A DNA stretch of 64,000 bases from Bartonella sp. F02 (GTDB lineage Bacteria; Pseudomonadota; Alphaproteobacteria; Rhizobiales; Rhizobiaceae), in NCBI RefSeq assembly GCF_026929975.1, contig NZ_JANHOK010000002.1, positions 1-64,000 on the forward strand. The letters are read 5' to 3'. The position numbers and the translations under genes were made by a program. Under the pieces are notes generated by a model, which saw only the letters and a program-made list of their open reading frames with translations, was not told the origin of the DNA and did no database searches. Shown here one piece after another: positions 31,612 through 41,022 of this stretch (position 1 is its first letter; every line of letters begins with the position of its first letter).

Positions 31612-32130
31612 ATGGCTGGTAGCCTTAATAAAGTTATGTTGATTGGTAATCTTGGAGCGGATCCTGAAATCAGGCGCTTGAATTCTGGAGATCAAGTAGC
31701 AAATTTGCGTATTGCTACTTCAGAAAGTTGGCGTGATCGTAATACGAATGAACGTAAAGAGCGCACAGAGTGGCATAGTATTGTTATTTTTAACGAAAAT
31801 CTTATTAAAGTTGTAGAGCAATACTTAAAAAAAGGAAGCAAAATTTACATTGAAGGTCAGTTACAAACTCGTAAGTGGCAAGATCAAAATGGTAATGACC
31901 GCTATACTACAGAAGTTGTTTTACAGAAATATCGTGGTGAATTACAGATGCTTGATAGCCGTGGAGGAGGAATGGGAGAACAAATGCAGAGTGTCAATCA
32001 GTCAGGCGGTGGTTATAGTGGAGGTAATTTTAGTAATGGCGGTTCTGATCAAAGAGATGTTTTGGGACAAACTAATACTCAATCAGAGGGGGGATTTTCT
32101 AGAGAATTAGATGACGATATTCCTTTTTAA
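31612..32130 (+). CDS. ssb: Single-stranded DNA-binding protein
   Basis: SSB protects single-stranded DNA and recruits repair and replication partners through its C-terminal tip. The 172-residue product has an OB fold in the first 110 residues ([35 protein letters not shown]), a Gly/Ser/Asn/Gln-rich linker and the canonical acidic tip DDDIPF. GGAG precedes the ATG. It is divergently transcribed from uvrA, a common arrangement in Proteobacteria. Confidence 0.96.
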   Translation: MAGSLNKVMLIGNLGADPEIRRLNSGDQVANLRIATSESWRDRNTNERKERTEWHSIVIFNENLIKVVEQYLKKGSKIYIEGQLQTRKWQDQNGNDRYTTEVVLQKYRGELQMLDSRGGGMGEQMQSVNQSGGGYSGGNFSNGGSDQRDVLGQTNTQSEGGFSRELDDDIPF

Positions 32131-32497
32131 TCTAATTTATTAACTGTGATTGTTATTTGTTTGAGTTTTTTTTGGAAAAAGCAATGATTTCTGGTCTAAC
32201 GATGATTTTTTTAAGATTGATACTCCGTGAAATATGTCAATAAAATGCGAAAGTGTGCTAGTCATTGTGAGAGTAGAATTAAAAGTGTTTTTTATAATTG
32301 TGTAGATAATAGTTTAAGTTTTTTAGTTTAATAGTGAGCAAATTCTGTTTGTTTTAGTTGTAGATTATAATGAAAAATAAATAACATGTTGAGAATTATT
32401 GTTAAATTCTTACCTTATTCATGAGGTAAAATTAGCGTTTTTACATGTTTTTCGTTATAAAAGCTTAAAATGATTCTTTTTTGAAAGCATTGAAACT
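32131..32497 (+). other. Intergenic region between ssb and gyrA
   Basis: These 367 AT-rich bases contain no credible ORF. Two perfect TATAAT hexamers occur (32293-32298 and 32366-32371) but neither has a good -35 partner at 16-18 bases. A small hairpin TTACCT/AGGTAA lies at 32410-32429, about 70 bases before gyrA. Promoters for gyrA are presumably here. Confidence 0.4.
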
Positions 32498-35263
32498 GTG
32501 ACTGATTTTACTCCACTACCAGAACATGATGCGCCAAACGGTATTGAACCCATCAATATTGTTGAAGAAATGCAGCGCTCTTATCTCGATTATGCGATGA
32601 GTGTCATTGTATCGCGTGCGCTCCCTGATGTGCGTGATGGTCTTAAACCTGTTCACCGACGTATTCTTTATGCGATGAATGAGATGGGGCTTGCCTTTAA
32701 TAAGCCTTATCGTAAATCAGCGGGTGTTGTTGGTGAAGTTATGGGGAAATTTCATCCTCATGGGGATGCTTCAATTTATGATGCATTAGTCCGTATGGCT
32801 CAGGATTTTTCTTTGCGTGATCCGCTCATTGATGGGCAAGGAAATTTTGGTTCTGTTGATGGTGATCCGCCTGCGGCAATGCGTTATACAGAATGTCGCT
32901 TAGAAAAGATTTCAGAAGATCTTTTAAGCGATATTGATAAAGACACTGTTGATTTCCAAGATAATTACGATGGCCGTGAGCGTGAGCCTGTGGTTTTGCC
33001 TGCGCGTTTCCCTAATCTTTTGGTCAATGGATCGGGTGGAATTGCTGTCGGGATGGCGACCAATATTCCTCCTCATAATCTTGGTGAAGTTATTGATGGC
33101 TGTATTGCATTAATTGATAATCCTCACATAACACTTGATGAAATAATTGATATTATTCCTGGCCCAGATTTCCCTACAGGAGGTATTATTCTTGGTCGTT
33201 CAGGTATTCGTTCGGCTTATGAAACAGGGCGCGGTTCGATTATTATGCGCGCAAAGGTTGATGTCGAAGAAGTTCGCAATAATAAACAAGCAATTGTTGT
33301 AAGCGAAATACCTTATCAGGTTAATAAAGCAACAATGATTGAGAAAATAGCTGAATTGGTACGTGATAAACGCATTGAAGGAATTTCTGATTTACGAGAT
33401 GAATCTGATCGCGATGGGTATCGAGTTGTTATTGAGCTTAAGAGAGAAGCAATTGCTGATATTGTTTTAAATCAACTCTATCGTTATACGCCACTACAGG
33501 CTTCTTTTGGATGCAATATGGTTGCACTGAATGGAGGAAAACCTGAGCAGATGACGTTATTGGATATATTGCGTTCATTTGTTTCTTTCCGCGAAGAAAT
33601 TGTAAGTCGGCGCACAAAATATCTGTTGCGTAAAGCGCGTGAGCGTGCACATGTTTTGGTTGGTCTTGCGATTGCAGTTGCTAATATTGATGAAGTTATT
33701 GCCTTAATTCGTAAGGCACCAGATCCACAGACTGCACGTATGCAATTAATGGAGCGGCGTTGGTTAGCTGCAGATGTTGCCTCTTTGATCAAGCTTATTG
33801 ATGATCCGCGTCATGTGATTCATGAAGATAATACTTATCGTTTATCTGAAGAACAGGCACGAGCTATTTTAGACTTGCGTTTGCAAAGATTAACGGCGCT
33901 TGGACGAGATGAAATTGCAGATGAATTAAATAAAATAGGCGTAGATATTACTGAATATCTTCAGATTCTGGGATCGCGTTCGCGAATTATGGAAATTATT
34001 AAAGGTGAATTGAGTATCCTTCGCGAGTCATTTGCAACACCTCGACGTACTGTCTTTGGTGTGGGTAGTGTAGATATGGATAATGAAGACTTAATCGCAC
34101 CAGAAGATATGGTGGTGACGGTTAGTCATGGAGGTTATATAAAGCGCGTTCCTTTGAGTACATATCGTGCTCAGCGTCGCGGTGGTAAAGGACGTTCAGG
34201 GATGTCCACAAAAGATGAGGATTTTGTAACTCGTTTGTTTGTGGTTAACACGCATACACCTGTTCTTTTCTTTTCATCACGTGGAATTGTGTATAAAGAA
34301 AAGGTTTGGCGTCTTCCTGTTGGAACGCCGCAATCACGTGGGCGTGCTTTAATTAATATTTTGCCTTTGCAACAAGGTGAGCGCATCACAACTATTATGC
34401 CTTTGCCAGAAGATGAGACGAGTTGGAGCGAATTAGATGTCATTTTTGCAACGACGCGTGGAACAGTGCGTCGTAATAAATTATCGGATTTCGTTCAAGT
34501 CAATCGTAATGGTAAAATTGCTATGAAGTTTGATGAAGAAGACGATGAAATCCTTTCTGTTGAGACCTGTACAGAACATCACGATGTTGTTCTTACAACG
34601 GCTAATGGACAATGTATTCGTTTTCCTGTCGCTGATGTTCGTGTGTTTGTCGGTCGTAATTCTATAGGCGTTCGCGGTATTAATATAGCTGATGGTGATA
34701 AAGTTATTTCAATGACTGTTTTGGAGCATGTTGAAGCAACTTCAGCTGAGCGTTCTGCTTACATGAAGCGTGTGATAAGTGAGCGACGAGCAACTGATGC
34801 TGATGCTGAAGATATTTCAATTACTGATGAAGGAGAAGAGGGGTCTGAAACGGAGTTGACAGATGAGCGTTATGCAGAACTGAGTGCACGTGAGCAAATG
34901 CTTTTAACTGTTAGTGAATTTGGCTATGGAAAACGATCTTCTTCTTATGAATTTCGTATTTCTGGACGTGGTGGAAAGGGGATTCGTGCAACCGATCTAT
35001 CTAAAACGGTTGAGATTGGCAAATTAGTTGCAGCTTTTCCAGTAGAGCCACAAGATCAAATTATGTTAGTTTCAGATGGAGGTCAGCTTATTCGTGTTCC
35101 CGTTGGTGGTATTCGTATAGCTGGTCGTTCAACCAAAGGAGTAACAATCTTCAATACGGCAAAAGGTGAAAAAGTTGTATCCGTTGAGCGCATTTCTGAA
35201 CCTGAAGATGATGATAATAATGAAAAAAATGCTGATACAATTGATGTTGATGAAGCAAACTAA
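32498..35263 (+). CDS. gyrA: DNA gyrase subunit A
   Basis: GyrA is the DNA-cleaving and DNA-wrapping subunit of gyrase. Translation starts at GTG 32498, with weak ribosome binding sequence; the product is 921 residues. The catalytic tyrosine is Tyr130 ([10 protein letters not shown]). In the quinolone-resistance region the residue equivalent to E. coli Ser83 is Ala91 ([10 protein letters not shown], codon GCT at 32768-32770), with Asp95 retained. The C-terminal beta-pinwheel contains [13 protein letters not shown] as GyrA box near residue 560. An acidic, low-complexity insertion near residues 750-800 fits alphaproteobacterial GyrA. Confidence 0.97.
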   Translation: MTDFTPLPEHDAPNGIEPINIVEEMQRSYLDYAMSVIVSRALPDVRDGLKPVHRRILYAMNEMGLAFNKPYRKSAGVVGEVMGKFHPHGDASIYDALVRMAQDFSLRDPLIDGQGNFGSVDGDPPAAMRYTECRLEKISEDLLSDIDKDTVDFQDNYDGREREPVVLPARFPNLLVNGSGGIAVGMATNIPPHNLGEVIDGCIALIDNPHITLDEIIDIIPGPDFPTGGIILGRSGIRSAYETGRGSIIMRAKVDVEEVRNNKQAIVVSEIPYQVNKATMIEKIAELVRDKRIEGISDLRDESDRDGYRVVIELKREAIADIVLNQLYRYTPLQASFGCNMVALNGGKPEQMTLLDILRSFVSFREEIVSRRTKYLLRKARERAHVLVGLAIAVANIDEVIALIRKAPDPQTARMQLMERRWLAADVASLIKLIDDPRHVIHEDNTYRLSEEQARAILDLRLQRLTALGRDEIADELNKIGVDITEYLQILGSRSRIMEIIKGELSILRESFATPRRTVFGVGSVDMDNEDLIAPEDMVVTVSHGGYIKRVPLSTYRAQRRGGKGRSGMSTKDEDFVTRLFVVNTHTPVLFFSSRGIVYKEKVWRLPVGTPQSRGRALINILPLQQGERITTIMPLPEDETSWSELDVIFATTRGTVRRNKLSDFVQVNRNGKIAMKFDEEDDEILSVETCTEHHDVVLTTANGQCIRFPVADVRVFVGRNSIGVRGINIADGDKVISMTVLEHVEATSAERSAYMKRVISERRATDADAEDISITDEGEEGSETELTDERYAELSAREQMLLTVSEFGYGKRSSSYEFRISGRGGKGIRATDLSKTVEIGKLVAAFPVEPQDQIMLVSDGGQLIRVPVGGIRIAGRSTKGVTIFNTAKGEKVVSVERISEPEDDDNNEKNADTIDVDEAN

Positions 35264-35287
35264 CTCTGCAAATATCGGAGTGAAATA

Positions 35288-35806
35288 GTGACAATTGCTC
35301 TTTATGCAGGTTCTTTTGATCCTATTACCAACGGTCATCTTGATGTTTTGAGAGGCAGTTTGGTTTTAGCCAATAAAGTTGTAATGGCTATTGGTATACA
35401 GACTGGGAAACAGCCATTATTTAGTTTTGAAGAACGGGTTGATTTAATTACACAGGTAGGAAAAGATTTATTAAATGTGAGTTCTGACCGATTGCAGGTT
35501 ATTGCATTTGATAATCTTTTGATTGATAAAGCGCGTGAAATCGGAGCTTCATTTCTTATCCGCGGTTTGCGTGATGGCACGGATCTTGATTATGAAATGC
35601 AAATGGCGGGAATGAATGGGATTATGGCACCTGAGTTGCAAACTGTTTTTTTGCCAGCAAGTGTTTCTGGTCGTGCGATTACTTCCACGTTAGTGCGTCA
35701 AATTGCATCTATGGGAGGAAATGTGTTGCCTTTTGTCCCTCGGAATGTTGCAGAGGCCTTACACTTAAAATTTAAATTTTCAAGAGAGAATGATTGTGCA
35801 TCTTAG
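35288..35806 (+). CDS. coaD: Phosphopantetheine adenylyltransferase
   Basis: CoaD transfers AMP from ATP to 4'-phosphopantetheine, the penultimate step of coenzyme A synthesis. The 172-residue protein starts at GTG 35288 and has the nucleotidyltransferase motif TNGH at residues 14-17 ([16 protein letters not shown]) and the ISSTLVR-like motif [10 protein letters not shown] near residue 136. CGGAG lies 12 bases upstream. Its end overlaps the start of the exported cyclophilin by 17 bases. Confidence 0.95.
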   Translation: MTIALYAGSFDPITNGHLDVLRGSLVLANKVVMAIGIQTGKQPLFSFEERVDLITQVGKDLLNVSSDRLQVIAFDNLLIDKAREIGASFLIRGLRDGTDLDYEMQMAGMNGIMAPELQTVFLPASVSGRAITSTLVRQIASMGGNVLPFVPRNVAEALHLKFKFSRENDCAS

Positions 35807-36371
35807 AATTTTTGCTTTTGTAACATGTATTCTTTGTTTCTTTTCTTTTAATGTGATGGCAAATAATCATAACATTTTTGTTTTATCTCTTGAAAACGGT
35901 GATGTCATTATTCGTTTACGCCCTGATCTTGCACCGCAACATGTTACTCGAATCAAAAAGTTAACAGAAGAAGGGGCTTATAATAACGTTGTTTTTCATC
36001 GCGTTATTCCGGGGTTTATGGCGCAGACTGGTGATGTGAAGTTTGGAAAAAAGGGTAGTGTTGATTTTGATCTTAGACGCGTTGGTACAGGGAGGTCAAA
36101 CTATCCTGACTTACCGGCAGAATTTTCAAAACAACCATTTAGACGTGGTACTGTTGGAATGGCACGTGCTCAAGATTTTAATTCAGCAAATTCGCAATTT
36201 TTCATTTGTTATGATGATGCTTCTTTTTTAAATGGTCAATATACTGTTGTTGGGGAAGTTATAAAAGGAATGGATGTTGTAGATAAAATTAAAGCAGGCA
36301 CTATAGACAATAATGGATCTGTAACAAATCCTGATGTTATCAATGCTGCCACTTTACAAAGTGATGAATAA
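35790..36371 (+). CDS. ppiA: Peptidyl-prolyl cis-trans isomerase, cyclophilin type, exported
   Basis: Cyclophilins speed up proline isomerisation during folding. This 193-residue form has a signal peptide (hydrophobic core about 5-20, probable cleavage after VMA near residue 24), so it should act in the periplasm. The core has [16 protein letters not shown] near residue 69 and the [14 protein letters not shown] block near residue 131. ATG 35790 lies only a few bases after the AAGAGAG site; the GTG at 35796 has better spacing and may be the true start. It overlaps coaD and is followed after 20 bases by a cytosolic paralogue. Confidence 0.92.
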   Translation: MIVHLRIFAFVTCILCFFSFNVMANNHNIFVLSLENGDVIIRLRPDLAPQHVTRIKKLTEEGAYNNVVFHRVIPGFMAQTGDVKFGKKGSVDFDLRRVGTGRSNYPDLPAEFSKQPFRRGTVGMARAQDFNSANSQFFICYDDASFLNGQYTVVGEVIKGMDVVDKIKAGTIDNNGSVTNPDVINAATLQSDE

Positions 36372-36391
36372 TACACCAAAGGAGTAATTGC

Positions 36392-36904
36392 ATGGCTGAA
36401 ATTAAAGATCCAGAAAATACTTTAATTCTTGAAACAACAAAAGGAAAAGTGCTCATTGAACTTTTTGCTGATTTAGCACCTAGTCATGTTGCTCGTATTA
36501 AAGAGCTCGTTAATGAAGGTGCTTATGATAATGTCGTCTTCCATCGTGTTATTGATAATTTTATGGCTCAAACAGGTGATGTAAAATTTGGAAAAAAAGA
36601 CGGTGAGAAATTTGATACATCTCGTGTAGGGATGGGAGGGTCAGATAAACCAGATTTAAAAGCAGAATTTTCTAATCTTCCTCATAAACGTGGTACAGTT
36701 TCTATGGCTCGTAGCCAAAATCCAAATTCTGCTAACTCTCAATTTTTCATTTGTCTTGCCGATGCTCCTTGGCTTGATCGCCAGTATTCTATATGGGGTC
36801 AAGTTATTGAGGGTATGGAAAATATTGATAAAATTAAGAAAGGTGAGCCTGTTGTTGATCCTGATACCATTATCAAAGCTACGATTGCTTCATCTGTAAA
36901 ATGA
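36392..36904 (+). CDS. ppiB: Peptidyl-prolyl cis-trans isomerase, cyclophilin type, cytosolic
   Basis: The 170-residue product lacks a signal peptide and should act in the cytosol. It shares the cyclophilin blocks of its upstream neighbour: [22 protein letters not shown] near residue 49 (quoted in part) and [18 protein letters not shown] near residue 112. The close similarity of the two adjacent genes suggests an old tandem duplication with one copy targeted to the periplasm. AAAGGAG precedes the ATG. Confidence 0.94.
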   Translation: MAEIKDPENTLILETTKGKVLIELFADLAPSHVARIKELVNEGAYDNVVFHRVIDNFMAQTGDVKFGKKDGEKFDTSRVGMGGSDKPDLKAEFSNLPHKRGTVSMARSQNPNSANSQFFICLADAPWLDRQYSIWGQVIEGMENIDKIKKGEPVVDPDTIIKATIASSVK

Positions 36905-37684
36905 TGTAGAAGTATAATCTTATAGCTATTTTTGAGGCATGCAATTATTTATGTAGATTGTATATCTTTGAAATATATAGATTTATTTAAAAAGCAATTG
37001 GCTATATTGAGACTTTTTTTGCCATGGCAAAGTATTTGGTCTTGAGGGCGTATTGTTCAAACTTAAATATTATAAAATTTTTACATTTACAATTTTTCAA
37101 AGTTTTGTTGAGAAAATATCCTAATTTTGTAACTTCGAATTATTTCGGCACAATAATAAATTTTTTTGTTGTGCTGAATAGTTTCCATTAATTTAAAAAT
37201 ATATCTTTTTTAGCTTGTGTTATATTACCAACTACGAATGATTTTAGAATAGAAAATATATTTTTATGGCACTTTGTTTTCATGAGATACGGGGTGTAAT
37301 TTTTTATTTACAAATATGAAAATATGCATGATGCATAAAATGCATATTAATATCCAAAACGCTTGATAGATTGATGATGGTAAATGATGCATAATTTTAA
37401 GGTTGATGTCGTAACAAGAATTCTATTTTTGTATAGGATTTTGTAAAAAATAAAGACGTTTTTGGATTATCTCTAGTATTATCAATATTATTATCATATC
37501 AGGCGATTGTTTTACTATCTTGGTTTCTTGATAAAAATTTTGTTGATTTTATTCTATTTTTTTATGTTTATTCAAGAATCCAAAAAATTAAAAATACGTT
37601 TTGTTTGTGATGTTGCAATCAAAATAGAAGTGTTTTTATTTTTGTAAGCGGTAACGAATTTATGAAATTTAGAAAACAAAAATA
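36905..37684 (+). other. 780-base gene desert between ppiB and tgt
   Basis: I see no ORF with coding character on either strand. Structures present: the inverted repeat AATATGCAT/ATGCATATT at 37321-37348, and a longer imperfect one at 37520-37583 (TTGG-T-TTCTTGA-TAAA against TTTATTCAAGAATCCAA). In related rhizobia I recall queA in this place, but no stretch here translates to QueA-like sequence, so any remnant is beyond recognition by eye. Confidence 0.5.
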
Positions 37685-38818
37685 ATGATAAAAAAATTTT
37701 GTTATAGAAAAATTGCTCAAGATGGATATGCCCGGAAAGGTGAAATTATTACGGGGCGTGGGTGTATTCGTACACCTGCCTTTATGCCAGTTGGAACAGC
37801 AGGAACTGTTAAGGCCATGTATATGGATCAGCTACGTGCTCTTGGTGCTGATATCATTTTAGGAAATACTTATCATTTAATGCTCCGTCCAGGGGCTGAG
37901 CGTGTTGCGCGTTTAGGAGGATTACATGAGTTTTCTCGTTGGCATGGACCTATTTTAACAGATTCTGGAGGATTTCAGGTTATGTCTCTGGCAGGAATCC
38001 GTAAAATTACAGAGCAAGGTGTTATTTTTCGCTCTTATGTTAATGGCGCGTATTATGAAATGAGTCCGGAGCGTTCTATTGAAATTCAGAGTCTTCTTAA
38101 CTCTGATATTCAAATGCAATTGGATCAGTGTATTGCTTTACCCGCAAGTGAGAGAGAAATAGAAGCCGCTATGGAGCTTTCATTACGTTGGGCGCAGCGT
38201 TGTAAAACAGCTTTTGGTGATCAGCCAGACAAAGCTATGTTTGGTATTGTGCAAGGTGGAGATAATACGAAGTTGCGAGAATATTCTGCCCAAGCATTAA
38301 AAGAAATGGATCTGAAGGGTTATGCTATTGGAGGGCTTGCAGTTGGAGAACCTCAAAGTGTGATGACGGCTATATTAGATATTACTTGTCCAATTTTACC
38401 AGAAGATAAACCGCGTTATCTTATGGGGGTTGGAACGCCTGATGATATTTTAAAAAGTGTAGCTCGAGGCATTGATATGTTTGATTGTGTTATGCCAACT
38501 CGTGCTGGGCGTCATGGTTTAGCCTTTACGCGTTTTGGAAAAATCAATTTGCGCAATGCACGTTATGCAGAGGATAAACGCCCTCTTGATCCATTGTCAT
38601 CTTGTCCTGCTGCTTATGATTATAGTCGTGCTTATTTACATCATTTAATTAAATCTGGTGAATCTTTAGGTGGTATGCTGTTAACATGGAATAATCTCTC
38701 TTATTATCAACAGCTTATGCAAGGTATTCGCAATGCTATTGAAGAAGGATGTTATGCAGACTTTTGCTCTGAAACGAGAGATTTGTGGTTGCAGGGTGAT
38801 AAAGCATTTCCCAACTAA
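37685..38818 (+). CDS. tgt: tRNA-guanine transglycosylase
   Basis: Tgt exchanges guanine-34 of GUN-anticodon tRNAs for the queuosine precursor preQ1. The 377-residue product keeps the catalytic set: Asp93 (LTDSGGFQ), Asp147 and Cys149 (LDQC), GGLAVGE at 216-222, and nucleophile Asp267 (DMFDCVMPTR). Cys149 and Val220 are the residues of preQ1-type rather than queuine-type enzymes. By alignment from memory to Zymomonas Tgt, the zinc ligands Cys318, Cys320, Cys323 and His349 correspond to Ser305, Cys307, Ala310 and Asn336, so three of four are missing. I believe this is shared by other Rhizobiales. ATG 37685 is the family-consistent start; its ribosome binding site is poor. Confidence 0.94.
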   Translation: MIKKFCYRKIAQDGYARKGEIITGRGCIRTPAFMPVGTAGTVKAMYMDQLRALGADIILGNTYHLMLRPGAERVARLGGLHEFSRWHGPILTDSGGFQVMSLAGIRKITEQGVIFRSYVNGAYYEMSPERSIEIQSLLNSDIQMQLDQCIALPASEREIEAAMELSLRWAQRCKTAFGDQPDKAMFGIVQGGDNTKLREYSAQALKEMDLKGYAIGGLAVGEPQSVMTAILDITCPILPEDKPRYLMGVGTPDDILKSVARGIDMFDCVMPTRAGRHGLAFTRFGKINLRNARYAEDKRPLDPLSSCPAAYDYSRAYLHHLIKSGESLGGMLLTWNNLSYYQQLMQGIRNAIEEGCYADFCSETRDLWLQGDKAFPN

Positions 38819-39648
38819 CAAATTTATTGTTTTTTTGTAATACTGTTAAACGTATTCTTGGATAGAAAATTATAAGTATTACAAATTATTGAGATTGTTT
38901 TTTTAAAAAGCATAAGTTGCGTTGTTTTTAAAAATAAATACTCAATACTCTTGATAGATATCAGTTGTCTTCAGTAAAAATGTTTACTCCGGTACGCACT
39001 ACCTGATCCGGAGAGAAACATTTTCGTTCTGATTGTTTAGACTAATAATGTTAATGAGTTGTTAGTGTTTCTTTAAAAAAAGGTTAAAAATTCATTTTTG
39101 TGAAGTATTTTATATTTTTTGTAAAAGATAATAAAAATAAAAGTGTATGTGATGACTGTATTTTTACAGTAAAGCTGATCTTGAAAGATAAAATTTCTAA
39201 TGTGATTTACTGACTTTATGGAGATAGTTCGCAGATCATATATTTTTACTGTGTGTGTTAAATAATCATGCAATTATAGGTGAAAATAGTAATAAAAATT
39301 GTAGGTGTTTACATAAAATGTTTTATATTTGTAGTTCATGAGCAAATAATAGTTGAAGTGATATTTTGCAGCAATATATTGCTCTGTTTTTTTGATAGTT
39401 GGTATTTGTGCTGAGATGTTTTTTTACTGTTAATTGAAAAAAATAACAAAAAATGTTGATGTAAATTATTGATGTATAACAAATATTTTTTGTTGTTCAT
39501 TCCTGAATTGGTAAAAATCGTAGACATTGAATTTTATGCGAGATATTTGGGAAATAGTGTTAGAAAATATGAGAGATTGATATAAGAATATGATGAATTT
39601 GTTTGTATATATTATCAATAGTCGAAATTCATATGTGACTATAGAGCA
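38819..39648. other. 830-base intergenic region after tgt
   Basis: No supported gene. The open frames on the minus strand here (for example 39073-39273 and 39466-39678) encode Phe/Ile/Tyr/Asn-rich products typical of chance ORFs in AT-rich DNA and lack ribosome binding sites. The only distinct structure is the GC-rich hairpin at 38977-39024. Confidence 0.5.
38977..39024. ncRNA. Stable GC-cored hairpin; possible small RNA or bidirectional terminator
   Basis: The arms are AAAATGTTT-A-CTCCGG (38977-38992) and CCGGAG-AG-AAACATTTT (39008-39024), 15 perfect pairs interrupted by one small internal mismatch, around a 15-base loop. The core is far richer in GC than the surrounding desert. Terminal T-runs on both faces allow a bidirectional terminator. 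It starts about 160 bases after tgt, which is far for a terminator. It could instead be the end of a small RNA or a copy of a dispersed palindromic repeat; I cannot tell which from one copy. Confidence 0.4.
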
Positions 39649-40860
39649 ATGGCAAAAATAGAAATCTCTCGTGAGCACAATTCTCTAGCACTTGTTGAAA
39701 CTAACCTTAAAATACGGAATTTAGGGATACTATCTCTTGCCATTGGGAGTTTTGCTATTGGAACAGCTGAATTTGTTGCAATGGGTATACAGCCAGAAAT
39801 GGCGCAGAGTTCATGTGTGAGTATCCCCGTAGCAGGTCAATACATTTTTTCTTACGCATTGGGTGTTGTGATTGGAGCGCCTGTTTTAGCTATTGCAACA
39901 GCTAGACTATCTCGTAAAGTTGTTTTGATTGGATTGATGTTTTTTTATGCTTTAGCAAATATTTTGACTGCTTTTTTTTCTGATTTTAGTTTCTTAGTAA
40001 CATTGCGGTTTATGAGTGGTCTTCCACATGGCATTTATTTTGGAATCGCAAGTATGGTTGCATCTTCAATGGTAAAGATGAATGAACGTGCAAAAGCTGT
40101 TGGTAGTGTTATGCTTGGTTTTACAGTTGCGACACTTGTTGGAGCGCCAGGTGCGACTTGGGTTGGTCAACTCATTGGTTGGAGAATTGCTTTTATCTTT
40201 GTGGGTATTATTGCTTTACTATGTTGTTTGCTTATTTGGATTTTTTTACCTTCTATTTTTAGTATTCCGCAAACTAGTCCTCTGCGTGAATTAAGTGCTT
40301 TGACGAATAAGCAAGTGTGGTTTCTTTTAGCAATGGTTTCAATTGGTGCATCGGGATTATTTTCCGTTCTTACTTATATTAAATCAACACTTCTTTATGT
40401 TTCTGGTATTTCGCTTGATTGGGTGCCATTGATTCTGCCTGTAATTGGGCTTGGCATGGTGATTGGAAATTTTTTAGGTCCTAAACTTGCAATTAAAGTT
40501 GGTTCTTCTATTTTAATATTTTGGGCTATGCTTTGGAGTGCATTTGTTTTTTTTATATTTTTCTTTTTGTCACAAGCTCCATTAACAGCAACATTGGGGT
40601 GTTTTCTTATTGGAACTTCTTTTGCCGCGATGCCTTCTATCCAGACAAAAATTATGGATGTTTCTATGCACGCGCAAACTTTAGCAGGAGCATTGATGCA
40701 ATCTGCTTTTAATGTTGCAAATGCTCTCGGAGCAGAATCTGGCGCGTGGATTTTAAAATTAGGCTATAGTTATGAATATACTGCTATTCTTGGCGGTCTT
40801 GTGACTTTATGTGGATTATTGATTTATTGCTTTTCATGGTATGTAGAAAAGCGTGATTAG
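39649..40860 (+). CDS. MFS transporter, DHA1 family (AraJ/YdhP-like efflux)
   Basis: A 403-residue inner-membrane protein with about twelve hydrophobic spans. Landmarks of the DHA1 group: SIGSFAIGTAEFVAMGI-like span 1 (here LAIGSFAIGTAEFVAMGIQP near residue 33), a motif-A-like loop ARLSRKVVLIG near residue 85, and RFMSGLPHGIYFGIASMVA near residue 122, typical of AraJ/YdhP sugar or drug efflux relatives. The substrate is unknown. AGAG lies upstream of the ATG; the first 25 residues are cytosolic. It is convergent with another MFS gene at 41023. Confidence 0.85.
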   Translation: MAKIEISREHNSLALVETNLKIRNLGILSLAIGSFAIGTAEFVAMGIQPEMAQSSCVSIPVAGQYIFSYALGVVIGAPVLAIATARLSRKVVLIGLMFFYALANILTAFFSDFSFLVTLRFMSGLPHGIYFGIASMVASSMVKMNERAKAVGSVMLGFTVATLVGAPGATWVGQLIGWRIAFIFVGIIALLCCLLIWIFLPSIFSIPQTSPLRELSALTNKQVWFLLAMVSIGASGLFSVLTYIKSTLLYVSGISLDWVPLILPVIGLGMVIGNFLGPKLAIKVGSSILIFWAMLWSAFVFFIFFFLSQAPLTATLGCFLIGTSFAAMPSIQTKIMDVSMHAQTLAGALMQSAFNVANALGAESGAWILKLGYSYEYTAILGGLVTLCGLLIYCFSWYVEKRD

Positions 40861-41022
40861 TATTGCTCTTAATTATGTAAATGCTTTTTCAGAGAAAGTT
40901 TGTTTTGATAATTATTGGTTCTCATCGTTTTTCAAGTATCTTATAAAAAACAATTTTTTTATGAGGTCGTTGTTTTGATAGCTTCTTGTGTTGAGTATTG
41001 AAGGCTATTTAGTAAAGCTATT

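Noticed and set aside
39073-39678. Three minus-strand ORFs of 63-70 codons after tgt
   Set aside because: Products are Phe/Ile/Tyr/Asn-rich, without ribosome binding sites or family resemblance. They fit chance frames in AT-rich DNA.
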